Notes under the pieces: generated by a model
Seen by the model: only the letters and a program-made list of their open reading frames with translations
Databases searched by the model: none
Told to the model about the DNA's origin: nothing
Made by a program: the position numbers and the translations under genes
Assembly: GCA_028551475.1 (NCBI GenBank)
Contig: CM052355.1
Span: 12,016,129-12,080,128, forward strand
Direction of reading: 5' to 3'
Length of the DNA: 64,000 bases
Source of the DNA: Casuarina equisetifolia
Taxonomy: Eukaryota; Streptophyta; Magnoliopsida; Fagales; Casuarinaceae
Shown here: piece by piece, positions 35,801 through 52,394 of the stretch
Position numbering within the stretch: position 1 is the stretch's first letter
Layout: each line of letters starts with the position of its first letter

Positions 35801-38800
35801 GAAATTTAACACAAAGAAAAACAAGAAAAGAAATGGCACAAGGAAAGACAAAAATGGTTGAAGCGCAAGTAGCTGACCTAGAAATATGATGGTCTCTATT
35901 ATTCTTCTCACTTCCCAACAGAACAAGTTCATTTTTTGTTACTTCCTTGTCACGTGGCTGCAAATTCTCAATCCCTTTGCTCCTATCTAATTCATCATCA
36001 TAATCTGAACTGCCTCTGTTGAAGATTATGATGAATACTGTCACTGGAGCTTCAATAAGGGCATTCTTTTCATTTATCAACTGAAATAATCTGAACCCAT
36101 TTCTAGAGAAACAAAAATTCAACATAACAACAAAGAGGAGAATACTAAAAAGTAAAATTCCTATTAGCAGATGCCCCACCTGATTTTACCGAAATTGTTT
36201 ACATTATTTTTACTTCCCAGCAGAATAGGTTGGCTTTTCGTCAATTCTTTAGCAGCTGAAATTGTAGTACCAACCAATTTGCTTCCATTCTTTGCATTAT
36301 TAGTATTAAAGCCCTCCCTGTTGCAAATTATAGGACATATAGTCTAACGTTAGAAGACCAAGAATTCCCCTTGTTAAGCAAAGAATGACTCACCCTTTGT
36401 CACTGGATGGACGTAGACACATAGACCCATCTCTTTTGCTGCCAAATGAGGAAAATTCCGTTCCGGATGTCTGATGCAATTGGGAGACAGTTTTCTTCGG
36501 CTTGGTACAAAACATTGAAAGGATGCCTCCTTTCTCTTGCCCAGGCAGCCTTGTATCAACTACACGTTCCCTGAGTAAAGCAAGCATAAAAGGTGAACTA
36601 ATACTGAATCTCAAAGATAATATGATGTATTCAAGAACTATCATCAAAATTTATTAACATAATAGCCAAAAATGGAGTGGAAATGTTTTCACAAGGATGG
36701 ATGAAAAATTTTAAAACCCGAAGAATATTTGCATCAACATATTAGCCAAAGAGAGCCTTCCAATAGTCCAGATTTATATGCTTACATACAGTTTCAGTGA
36801 ATTCCACTACATTTTGTCATACTTGTTCTTGTTCGCTTAAAGGCATCAAACAAGGAATAGAAGCAGTCTCATGATTATCAGTTTCTCATCTTCATATTTA
36901 ATTCAAAAAGAACATTTTTTTCTGAATTCTCTTACTTGCCTAATGGGACCACAGGGTGGTTGGACATGGAACTGTTCTCAACAATGCCCTTCATGTCATC
37001 AGCTATCTTTCTTGAATCATTTTTGGTGGAAATATCTTTGATATCTAAATCAACTTCAACCGTTTCAGCTGGTTCAGAATCATTCATATGCTTGAGAGCT
37101 GCATCACCACCTAACTCGTACCTTTCACCATCATTGCCATCTGATCCACAGATGTGCAATGGAGGTGAATTATTCCCCGGTGATTTTTCAACATCAGAAC
37201 CCAAAATCGATCCCAATTGGTCAACAGCAATTTGTACTCCACTTGAAACATTTCTTTCTTCTGTACCCAGAGAACAAGTTTTTATTTTCAGTTTTACCTC
37301 TGAGATATCTGAAACATCATCTACGTTTGAATCATTTGGATGTACAGTTTGGACAGGTAAATCAGGTTTAAGCTGCTGAGCATATTGTTCTTTACATATT
37401 GAGCTCTCGAGTATGCTTTTTGTTTGATCAGTATCTTCCGCACTCATAATCTTTGTTTTCCCTGGAGAAGTTCCTCCTCCATGTGATGTAACCAAATTCT
37501 CTGGGCTGACTGATTTTGAAGCAGAACCTTCATTAATGTAATTAAGATCCCCTTGACCACCTATCAATGTCTCAACGTCTGAAATGCCCACACTCTCACC
37601 TGCTGGAAGCTGCATGTCTAAGCTATCATCACAGCCAGCATTACCTTCAGTCATGTTTAATTTGGAACCTTGACCCTGACTTTGCTCTCGAGTAACTCGC
37701 TTGCTATCTGGGGTCTTGTTAGAATCCTTATCATCTTTCATCAAGCTTGACTCAAAATTGAAACCATCCAACCTAAATCAAAACAGAACTTGAGACATAA
37801 GCAATTCTGAAGAGAATGAATAAACAAATATCGAACAGAATAAATAGATCCATTGTGCACTGACTCATTAAAATCAAAAGAGAAATTAAATCGGTCTTGT
37901 TTTCTTTGAATATTTCCACTGGAAGATTCTTCTTCACATCTTTTCTTGGGTTTCACAGGTTTTTGGGGTGGGCTTGAAAAATCAAGATCTGGCATGTCCA
38001 TTTTGAACGATGATAACTTGTCAAAATCACCATCCAGATTGAAGTCCATATCCCTGAAATGTAAAAAATATTATCGATTGGTTAGTATAATGTAGAAATT
38101 TCAGCCATGTACTATTGTCAGTGATACATGTCATTTGTGAGCAAGAATATTGTCGAAGAAAACTTATCACTTCTCGAAAAGCAATTGTTACAAATTAAAG
38201 AAAAGTTCGGGGCAACACCGCAGAAGGGCATAATAGTTCACTAAATACATAAAAATTGGGAAAGCTTTTGCAGGTAAATACTTGGAACCAGAAACAAAGT
38301 TAATAAGGGGAAAATTATGCAACATAAAAGCAATAAGAAGAGAACAATGGCAAAACTCCAAGAGTTCAGGCAAATCAGGTCTATGCTCCAGAAATCAACA
38401 GGGTTTTTACAGATATCAGAGTTAACAGTATTTATGATAACAGAAATTGCAACAGAAAATTTTTGTGTTACTCACAGTTTTTCAAAGTTGAACGTCTTTT
38501 TTTTGCCTTTGGGTACTGTATCAAAGCTAAAGTTCAGAGGATCATCTTCTATCACTGACATTGATTTCCAGGAGCTGAGAAACTCATTTCCGATTTCCTC
38601 ATCTGTTTGAAGGCAAATATAGGACTTCATGAAATCATTGTCACCACTATAAAATTTACACATCTTGTGAGTTAATTGCAATGGTATTTCAAAAAATCTG
38701 AGGGCCTAAGCGATCAAGTTATACAATTGACCACACGATTCTTGTCTTCTGGTGCTGGAGCTGTAAGTCCAGGTTTGGCTAATTCAGAAGGAGATGAAGC

Positions 38801-39005
38801 CTACCCTTAAACATTTCTAGACCAGATTATTCCTAGCGACATGAAGTATGATTATCTAAAATTCTATTGGCTTTTCCCTGTACTATTGTAGATGTGACAA
38901 TACATGCTTTTAAGTAAAAGCCTAAAGGCCAATGACGCGAATACCTAGGGCTGAACTTTTCTGCTTTTGATTAATAGGTGGTGTTCCCCTCTGTGACTCC
39001 GCCAT
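32841..39005 (-). CDS. large acidic Ser-rich protein of unknown function, multi-exon (At4g18490-like)
   Basis: About 14 coding exons encode roughly 850 residues. In-phase exons with GT-AG ends are 39005-38945 ([12 protein letters not shown]...), 38602-38476 ([22 protein letters not shown]), 38053-37861 ([16 protein letters not shown]), 37750-36936 (long acidic exon), 36570-36394, 36317-36180, 36015-35878, 35020-34781, 34686-34506 (ends LSLKRKRIE), 34354-34287, 34170-34116, 34030-33854 and 33108 to about 32975. The last exon ends at the stop 32843-32841 ([14 protein letters not shown]). The C-terminus looks coiled-coil ([24 protein letters not shown]). There is no enzyme motif. The neighbouring ChlI gene matches my recollection that At4g18490 adjoins CHLI1. 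Uncertain points are the start of exon 4 (37750 is the only in-phase acceptor found), the 35020 acceptor and the final junction. Confidence 0.72.
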
Positions 39006-40380
39006 CTGATGGTAAGTCGTATGATTAAATTCTGCAAACAGATAGCAACTGTCAAAACACGTTGTAATTGAAAAGAAAGCACTTATAATGGAGAACTAAA
39101 CCATGCTCCGACCAAACTAACAATTCTGAAACATTGAGTGGAAGAATATCAAAGATTAGAAAGACAAACCATCAAAGGTTTGGAAAATTCATTCATGGTT
39201 AAGGTTCCACAACAAAGCCCCAACATTTTAGGTAACAAAGATCTTACTTGAAAGAAGCAGTGAACCAAAGGCGATTCTTTTGCTACCAATGTATTGGGAC
39301 CATAAATCATAAATATAAAGCCGGAAGAAAAACCATGAAGAAAAAAAGCTAACACACAAAATGAATGATATGTTGATTATAGCTGTGATCCTGTGCTACC
39401 TACCAGAGATGACACCCGAAGCTCAAAGGCAAGAAATTACAGGCTAAATCAGTTTAAAACGTTTAAGACATATAGAAATGTCTCAGAAAAGAAGAAAAGA
39501 AAAAACATTCTCTGCTGTCTACATTTCACTCAGAAGCATTGAAAGAGTTAAACCCAAACCATCGAGCCATTAGAGTAAGATAATTTTTGGAAAATGACGA
39601 AATGAATCAACTCTATTCAAAGGAATTACAACAATGAACCAATTAATTTCACAACCATCTTAAATTAGAAAGAATTTTAAGGACATGGCCTGTTACAATG
39701 CGAAATGTGAAAGAAAACTCGCCACCAAAAAACCTTTCTACCACGCAAATAATGAAGAAATCTATGTTCGGAGAAGTTTGCTCAAAGTAACCTCATTCAA
39801 TGTGGTAGCCTTTAACGCATTGTTATGGAATCTGTAGAATGGTAATGAACAAAATGAAACTGAAACTGGAGGGTGAAAATGATTTCACTTGAGAATAACT
39901 GAAAATAATCCGACAATAGAAACAAGTAGCATAAAGCTAAATCTCAAACGAATCTCAGACTAATAGAATTAAAGAATCCATGACCAAAACGTCATGACGC
40001 AGGGCAAAAAAAAAAAAAAGAGCTGACAAGGAAAAGAAAATAAATACCATTCTCAGATCAAATCGATCTGCAAATTCACCAAGAGTTAACTTAGACAGAT
40101 CAATCGCCAGAAACGAGCAGCAAGAAACTCAATTTTTTTTTTTTTCTCATATCGGAAAAGGCCATGCATCTCTTACAAATCCAGTAATATAAACTATTAG
40201 ATACTGAAAAATTCACGAAGTTTTATATTGGTTATATCCATAGCTTTTCCATATTCGAACTGAGAGGAGAGAGAGAGAGAGCATTGCCTGGTTTTGCTGC
40301 GGGAGAGAAATGAGAAGGATCGCTGTTTGGCTCGAACGAGACTCGAAAGTGAGCTTTCAGGTAGCGGAAGTGGAAGATTA
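39006..40380 (-). other. 5' UTR and leader introns of the gene at 32841-39005
   Basis: The ATG at 39005 lies exactly behind a CAG acceptor, so at least one untranslated exon must lie upstream. The GA-rich stretch at 40262-40282 and sequence down to about 40230 fit a first exon. A T-run at 40133-40146 lies in the presumed intron. Confidence 0.5.
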
Positions 40381-40398
40381 TGTTCGAATGAGCTCTGG

Positions 40399-40406
40399 CT
40401 TTATAG
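40399..40406 (-). promoter_or_regulatory. TATA box for the At4g18490-like gene
   Basis: The minus strand reads CTATAAAG, placed to start transcription near 40370, just ahead of the presumed leader exon. Confidence 0.5.
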
Positions 40407-40439
40407 TTCTTAATTTCCACGAGGCGGGGACTTAACGCG

Positions 40440-41360
40440 CCACTTTCCTTTTATTTTTTCGGCTTATCCTGCGAGTATTTTTGCTTGTCCTTTATTATGA
40501 TTTTGAAAGTTCATAATAAAATATTTTAAGCTAATACTTACAAAATAATCATACATCTAAAACACGCCAAACTGATTTTAGAAGTAAAAAATTTATAAAA
40601 GCATATACCACCAATCTAAGTTTCATGGCATCCTACCATCATTTAATGAAAATGACAAAATAAATAGCTTGTTGTCATCATCAATCCACATGAATAGTAC
40701 CAATGCAACCAATATATGAATTAAAAAAAAAATCAAGCACTAGGCTCAATTAAAAGTAGATACTACTTAAGACTTCTCAATTTCAAATTCAACATTAGAT
40801 GTATGCATATGTGAATATTAAAATATATACATATGAAAACTTTTGATACATTTTTGGAAGGTAGTTGATTTTGAATTAAGATTAACAAATACAGCTATTT
40901 ATAAAAATAAAAAATACGACTATTTATAAAATATATTAAGTGGAATCAAGTTAAGAATACTGTTTTTTTTTCATTCGTGTTTATTTTGATTTGAAAGACA
41001 GTTTTTGGTTTGACTCTTTTAAAACATAAGCTCAGATCTATTCAAATATATAATATTATTACAGAAAAGTTAATTAATTTTATCACGTTAGAGAATTAAG
41101 CTACATCCTTGTATCTAAATCGACATCCACTATCAAATGATAGATCTAGGAATTGATTACTGGGGCAATAATATTAACTCCTTATCCGCTTCCATGAGAC
41201 GCCCGGACAGTTGGCACCAAACTCCATTCACCAACTTTTCGTGTCGGCATTTCGCAGCGTAGTTAAGGTTATGGCATGCTCCACGTCGCCCCCCCAACTT
41301 CTCAGCTCTTAGTTAGCCTCTCTTTCTCTCTCTCTCTGAGCCCGTTCGGTGAGATAGTGA
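40440..41360. other. divergent intergenic region between the unknown gene and the BAHD gene
   Basis: AT-rich, no gene. It must hold both promoters because the two genes are transcribed away from each other. Confidence 0.6.
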
Positions 41361-41363
41361 CGG

Positions 41364-41370
41364 TATAAAT
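41364..41370 (+). promoter_or_regulatory. TATA box of the BAHD gene
   Basis: TATAAAT about 90 bp upstream of the ATG at 41459. Confidence 0.65.
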
Positions 41371-41458
41371 CCACATACATGTACAGATTCCCGCACGCGC
41401 CCTCTGCAAGCAAACCACGGAGCTGCCAGGCCAACTACCAAACCAAAGCTTTCCAACA

Positions 41459-42976
41459 ATGCAAGTAAAGGTCGCGAAAACCACCCTCGTGTACCCCTCC
41501 ACACCACCCTTCCAGCAAGAACATGTCCTCTCTCTCTCCCACCTCGACACCGATCCAAACCTCCGAGTCACCTTTCGTTACCTCCGCGCCTACCTTAACA
41601 CCCCGGCCACTCACCCTATCACATCCTCCTCCAATGATTCCTTTCTCGTTATCTCCACCGCGCTCTCAGCGGCGCTCGTCCACTATTATCCTCTCGCTGG
41701 AACTCTACGCCACCGCCAGGGTGATCACCGCCTTGAAGTGCTTTGCACTGCTGGCCAAGCTGTCCCTCTTGTTCATGCCACCGTAGACTGTACTCTTGAT
41801 TCAATGAACTACCTCGATGATGCGGAAGCGCATTTTCTGGAGGAGCTGGCTCCTGATCCGAGCCCAGAGGAGGGGCTTGTCCACCCGTGTGTGCTACAGC
41901 TCACGGTGTTCAGGTGTGGGGGATTTACTCTCGGAGTTGCCATACACCACTCGCTGTGTGATGGACTTGGTGGGACTCAGTTCTTCAACGCAATGGCTGA
42001 GTTGGCTCGTGGGGTGAGTCAGCTCTCTGTTGAACCGGTGTGGGAAAGGCCGAGATTGCTGGCCCCAAGAGATCCGCCCAGAGTTGAGGTGCCCGTTTCT
42101 GAGTTTTTAAGTTCGGACAAGGGGTTTTCCCCATACATCCAGAAGAGTCTTAGCCAGGTTGTGAGGGCTTGCTTTCATGTAAAGGACGAGTGCTTGGACC
42201 ATTTCAAGATGATGCTGTTTGAGCGGTCTGGGCTGCGTTTCACCACGTTTGAAGCTCTAGGTGCTTTCATATGGCGAGCCAAGTACATATACCGTCCTTT
42301 CTGTCTTTCTAAGAGGGGTGCCTTTTCCTTCCGACCCTTTTTACACTTCTAATCGAATATTCAGAATTTCGTTACTGAGCTTTCAAATTAAGCATATTTT
42401 CAGTGCCTTACTTCCCCCTTGACTTCCCTTTGACGGAACAGGGTCAAAGCTTCAGGGGTTCCAGGTGACGAGAATGTGAAGTTTGCATATTCGATCAATA
42501 TCCGGAGGCAGGTAAAGCCACCATTACCAGTTGGTTATTGGGGCAATGGCTGTGTTGCAATGTACGTGAAGCTTAGCGCCAAAGAGCTGGTAGAGGAACC
42601 CATTTGGGAAACAGCGGAGCTGATCAGAAAGAGCAAGAGCAATGCTAATGATGAATACGTTCGCTCATTTATTGACTTCCAGGATATACATTATGGAGAG
42701 GGAATCACAGCAGGAAAAAGAGTGAGCGGATTCACCGACTGGAGGCACTTGGGTCACTCAACGGTGGATTTTGGCTGGGGTGGTCCGGTAACTGTTTTGC
42801 CACTCCCAAGGAACCTTCTTGGAACCGCTGAGCTCTGCTTTTTCTTGCCTTGTTCCTCGGCAAGTGCTGGAAGAAAGGATGGTTTCAAGGCGTTAGTAAC
42901 GTTGGAAGAGAACGCGGTGCCTGCTTTCAGGGAAGAGATGGAAATGTTTGACAGCTTGGAGGTTGGGCCGTCCTGA
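41459..42976 (+). CDS. BAHD (HXXXD-type) acyl-CoA-dependent acyltransferase
   Basis: Two exons, 41459-42282 and 42442-42976, joined in phase (AA then G) give 452 residues, the usual BAHD length. The catalytic HXXXD is HSLCD at residues 164-168 (exon 1), and the structural DFGWG is at residues 384-388 (exon 2). Other family marks are YPLAGTLR near residue 80, KASGVPGDENVKF at the splice junction and GYWGNGC about residue 300. Such enzymes transfer acyl groups from CoA thioesters to alcohols or amines in the cytosol, in secondary metabolism or cuticle/phenolic pathways. The N-terminus (MQVKVAKTTLVYPSTPP) does not let me assign a substrate clade. The single intron lies at the position common in the family. 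No defects are seen. Confidence 0.92.
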
Positions 42977-44670
42977 GGTCATATCCATGTCGTAATTGAC
43001 TACTTGCATTTTATCAATAAATTTGCTTGCTTGCTTGCAAGTCTTTGCAATTTCTACCTTTCGAAAGGAAAGTTTACATAAATACTAAAATCAAGTAGCT
43101 TCTTGATGAGATCTGTTGCACAAGGGAACAATTTTGTTACTCACTAATTGAACATTTGATTCATAAAGCTCATGACCGCACACCAAATGAGAAAAATTTA
43201 CAATTCCCAATTTTCTGAGGATGTGAATGCAGAAACAATGTAACTATGTAGTGGCATCGCCATTAAAGCGATATCATTCCTAATCTTGATGTTGCTAATG
43301 ACCTACTATAACTCTTAAGAGTAAAAAATGAACAGCCAACAGAAGGTTGACACCACGGATTCAAACTTTCTAGGACGGCGATGCACAAGGCTTGCAAATA
43401 TGTTTGAAAAACATTCAAGAAACTCTCTTGGAAAGCTTTCTGAAAAACTTTGTGTGGTAGCCTGCCAAACAAATGTATGCTAAAATAGAGAATGTCTAGA
43501 TAAACAAACTTGTATTACCCTATCCCTTGGTATGATGCAAAATCAAATATTCTACGAGGTGAAATAATACATCTTTAGGAGATTGTGTTGTGCTTTGCTG
43601 GTTGCATGTGCTTATGGTAAGTGGAAAACAAATCTATGGACACTGCAACCAAACACGTTTAAAGAACAGAGTATGCATCTCACTAGCATCAATTTCTTTT
43701 GGTGTAAAAATAACACATTTGGATCCTAATAAGGGATACAAGAGAGGTTTTAGGTTCGGTCATTGCTATCAACAAGTTGCTGAGAGGGGGGGATTGTTGG
43801 GTTTGGCAGGTTTCGTATATGTGCGCTAAGTGGCCAAAAAGCTTGCAGGTGCTGTTGTTGAGTGTATTTAAGGAATATAATATGACCACTAATAGAAATT
43901 GTATTTTGAGTAATTGTTGTGCCTGAATGTCTAACATGACAAACTCATTTATCTTTGAAATACATTTGTTGAAAATATAAACTAAAGTCATTGCTCTACA
44001 ACATAGGTTCATTAAGAAAGTCGCCATTTCAAGCAACATGTTCAAATGAGATGTCAATTTGAAGATTAAGCATAGGTTATCGTGCTATTTTCTCCCCACA
44101 AAAGATAATAGATTGTGGGTGAATAGATTATTATAACCTATCTTAGTTAAAAAAGCGTCAGCAAAAAAAAATAAATATAAAAAATAATAATATTATATGA
44201 AAAGGGTCATTTGCAAAATAAAAGTAAGCACCTTGTGAACAGAATCAATCATTCCAAACAAACCTATATAGAGATAGGACTGATACATACTAAACGACAC
44301 TCATATAAGTTAAAAGAAAATATTTATAAATAATCAAATCTATTAAATCAATCATTAAGTTCTAACAATAACAAAACTAAATTGAGATATGATTTTGTTT
44401 AACTTTATGTCTAAAAGCTTTATAGCCCCCTCACTCTTTTATCTCTTGCAATCCTTTTTCTAACTTTGTTTTTTCTTTTTTGATAAACAACCAATTCTAT
44501 TCTTTTCATTTCACAAAATCCGACAAAGCAGAGGTAAGAACGTAGGAGATACGTTGAAATCTATCCTCTTATCTGCAACCAAACGAGCCAATAATAAGAA
44601 ACCACGTCAAGCTGTGGAGGTCAAGAAACTCGCGCACCGGCGCTGGTATTGCAGCCATAAGCAGTTGGCC
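42977..44670. other. intergenic stretch between BAHD and ChlI genes
   Basis: No gene recognised. It contains the 3' end of the BAHD transcript (AATAAA-like ATCAATAAAT near 43013) and, from about 44450, the promoter and leader of ChlI. Confidence 0.6.
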
Positions 44671-46516
44671 ATGGCGTCAATAGTGGGAACTTCCTCGATT
44701 GGGGTCTTGGCTTCTAGGCGTCTCTCTTCTCCGGCCTCCAAAACTTCCATTGCCTCTTTCATTCTGACCCCAGGTACATTACTGAAGCAACTAATTAAAA
44801 CCTACTGGATTTTTTATGTTCAATTTGAGTTTTTGAACCCCTTTTTGGCGGTGTATTCTCTGATTGAGTGCATATGTGACAGCCTCATTTCTTCTATGGT
44901 GCTTCTGGACCCTGAAACTTCAAATTTTGTAGATTTAATTTGTTGGCAATGATGATGGCAAACGGGCTTTAGCTTGTTTCAGGGGATTGCTGTTGACGTT
45001 GACAGTTGTGGTTTTTCAGGGCACAGTAACGGGAGGAGGTTTTATGGAGGAATTGGGATCCGTGGTAAGCGTGGGAGATCTCCGTTCCGCCTTGCTGTCA
45101 CCAATGTTGCCACTGACATCAACTCTGTTGAACAGGTACTTTTCTGGTGTCCATGAGTTTGAGATCAAAATTTGATTTTTCTTGCTGTCTTTGCTATATG
45201 TACACCTGCTATAGCTAACTTGCTTGCTCTAAAGTTCAAGTAACTCTTAGTGCCTGTGTGTGTCTTGGTATTGGAGGCCCCAGTATGCACCGCAGCTGTT
45301 TGTCGAAAAGATTTTGCGTTTAATAGAATATCGCAATGGCCTATATGTATATATATATGTACTAACCGGCGCAAGGAATCGATTTAGTAAGCAAATATGT
45401 TTATTGCACAACTTTCGCCAAACAACTTTTGAATTTTAAGCGAATGAGTTTGATGATGATATCCAGGCCAAACTTGCTTCGAAGGAAAGCCAGAGGCCGG
45501 TATATCCTTTTGCTGCGATTGTTGGCCAGGATGAGATGAAACTATGCCTTTTGCTGAATGTGATTGATCCAAAGATTGGAGGTGTCATGATCATGGGTGA
45601 TAGGGGAACGGGGAAATCCACTACTGTAAGGTCCTTGGTTGATTTGCTTCCCGAAATCAAGGTAGTGGCTGGTGATCCATACAATTCAGATCCAGATGAT
45701 CCAGAATGCATGGGCGTAGAAGTCAGAGAAAGCACTATAAAAGGAGAAGAATTGCGTGTTGTCACAGTCAAAATCAACATGGTTGATTTACCACTAGGAG
45801 CAACAGAAGATAGGGTCTGTGGGACAATTGACATTGAGAAAGCCCTCACCGAGGGTGTCAAGGCATTTGAGCCTGGCCTTCTGGCCAAAGCTAATCGAGG
45901 AATTCTTTATGTAGATGAAGTTAATCTTTTGGATGATCACTTAGTGGATGTTTTGCTGGATTCTGCTGCCTCAGGTTGGAACACAGTGGAGAGAGAGGGT
46001 ATTTCAATCGCACATCCAGCTCGGTTCATTCTCATTGGCTCTGGCAACCCAGAAGAAGGTGAGCTCAGGCCACAGCTGCTTGATCGGTTTGGAATGCACG
46101 CACAAGTGGGGACTGTCAGGGATGCAGAACTGAGGGTCAAGATTGTAGAAGAAAGAGGTCGCTTTGATAAGAATCCGAAGGAATTCAGGGATTCTTACAA
46201 GGCAGAGCAAGCCAAGCTCCAACAACAAATTACCTCCGCTAGAAGCTCTCTTTCTTCTGTTCAGATTGATCATGATCTCAAGGTCAAGATATCCAAGGTT
46301 TGTGCAGAACTGAATGTTGATGGATTGAGAGGAGACATCGTGACAAACAGAGCTGCAAAAGCTCTTGCTGCTCTTAAGGGTAGAGATAAAGTTACCGCAG
46401 AGGATATTGCTACTGTAATTCCTAACTGCTTAAGACACCGACTTCGGAAGGATCCCTTGGAGTCGATTGACTCAGGTTTACTTGTCATTGAAAAATTCTA
46501 TGAGGTATTTAGCTGA
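44671..46516 (+). CDS. CHLI: magnesium-protoporphyrin chelatase subunit ChlI, plastid
   Basis: Three exons (44671-44773, 45020-45135, 45467-46516), all GT-AG and in phase, encode 422 residues, very close to known plant ChlI. The first 70 or so residues ([20 protein letters not shown]...) are a Ser-rich chloroplast transit peptide. The AAA+ core has Walker A GDRGTGKS at 117-124 and Walker [15 protein letters not shown] with Asp223-Glu224. The nucleotide-sensing [19 protein letters not shown] loop and a C-terminal [11 protein letters not shown] sensor-2 region with a Cys follow. ChlI hexamers use ATP to drive ChlD/ChlH insertion of Mg2+ into protoporphyrin IX, the first committed chlorophyll step, in the stroma. 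Cysteines, including RVCGTIDIE, fit the known thioredoxin sensitivity of the family. No lesions are visible. Confidence 0.97.
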
Positions 46517-47049
46517 GAGAGGTATCTTTAATTTTTGTTGAACGGGTTGTCATTTTATTTACTATTTACTCCTGTAGTATTTCTATCCTCCTTCCCAACT
46601 AGCGAAATCCAGAAATTTCCATGATTATTAGCTTTTTGTTTGTGTATTGGAGAACATGAGGTCCAGATTTCAATGTATACAGATTCTGTTGCCACAGTCC
46701 ATTCACTAGCATACGCTTCCTTTTGGCTTATACGTTTTCCAATGAACTAGCTTGTGATTCATAGGCATGCCGTCGTGCACACTGTTCTGTTCTTATGGAG
46801 GAAGCCGACAGCTACTAGTCCAGGAAGGTAACAATTGAAAGAACATGGCTACAGCAAGAAACAACAAAATGCCATGTGGCTTTTCGATCATTTATTATTT
46901 TAACTGTAAAACATTTTGTTCTGGTAACATAAGATGATTCAGTCCATACATAATTATATAATAAACACTAATGCTTTGGTTTTAACCCCACAATTGGACA
47001 TGCAAGGAAACTTGATAAAAGACCCGTATAAAATGCTTTGGATCTTTGG

Positions 47050-48055
<1,006 letters not shown>

Positions 48056-48985
48056 CTTTCAGCGTGCCTTTGTTATGTGCTTTTGGCTTTATAAGTAGGG
48101 ACGTGGCGTCAGGAACAACACTTTTGTTTATACTTTCTGTTTTTATTTTGGTGCTCGTTTTAGATAGGCTCGTGGAGTTATAAGTTAGGTGAACTTTGAG
48201 ACACAGTTCCACATTGGAGGCTGTTGAAACACTGGCAGATTGGCTGAACTTTTTGATTAAAAGCATGTTGGGTCTATGGCATAAAACTTATGGCAATATC
48301 CCATACCATCTCTACCCCCTATTAATCTCTTCTATCTTCCTGATGTTTTACTCTTCCTTTCCTGACGGGCAAAGGAGCAAGTTGCTTTTATGAACTAGCC
48401 ATTCAGTATCTAGATTTCATTAACCTCAATGTGCAAAACTATTACGCCAGTTCTACCTAATTTGGGCTTTTGAAACTTGTAATGTGCAAAACTATTACGC
48501 CAGTTCTACCTAATTTGGGCTTTCGAAACTTGTTAGGTCCTTTAAACTGTTGAATACCTTAATCTTTAAAAAAAAAAAAAGAAGAAGAAAAGTGCAGCTC
48601 TAAAAAGAAACACAGAGAGAATAAAAAAATAAACATATATTCCTAATAATTAAAAGTCCTATACAATCCGTGACCCGATTAAACTAAATTTTGGTCAATT
48701 GGTTCGTGATTTATTGTTCCAATTAATTTCTTTTTTTGTTGATTGTGTTTGAATCTTTTATTTGTAATTCAAATTATCTTTATTACTTATATTCTATAGT
48801 TCAATCAAAGTGAAAAAGTATAAACCTCTTTTTCCTAACAAAAACTTGTAAATATAAAGTTTTCAGATTGTCCCTTGTTTTCAGCACCCGCAAATGTTGA
48901 GTTTGAGCACATTCAACTAGCTCGACAACAGCAGGCTGTCGAGAACAATGACTTGAAGGTTGACTTCCTTATTAAAACCTATAAT
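48056..48985. other. spacer between the two Nudix genes
   Basis: It holds the promoter of the first Nudix gene (from 48056 rightwards, minus-strand gene) and the 3' flank of the second. Apart from a 53-bp tandem repeat it shows only AT-rich sequence. Confidence 0.6.
48428..48533. repeat. perfectly phased 53-bp tandem duplication
   Basis: 48428-48480 and 48481-48533 are abutting copies with one mismatch (CTTTTGAAAC versus CTTTCGAAAC). The near-identity implies a recent event. Confidence 0.95.

Positions 48986-52394
<3,409 letters not shown>

Noticed and set aside
36936..37379. 147-codon plus-strand frame
   Set aside because: Antisense shadow of the long acidic exon of the minus-strand gene, whose exon has consistent splice phases.
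41302..41571. Minus-strand frames of 81-89 codons
   Set aside because: Antisense to the promoter and first exon of the BAHD gene; no independent evidence.
45436..45888. 150-codon minus-strand frame
   Set aside because: Antisense shadow of ChlI exon 3.
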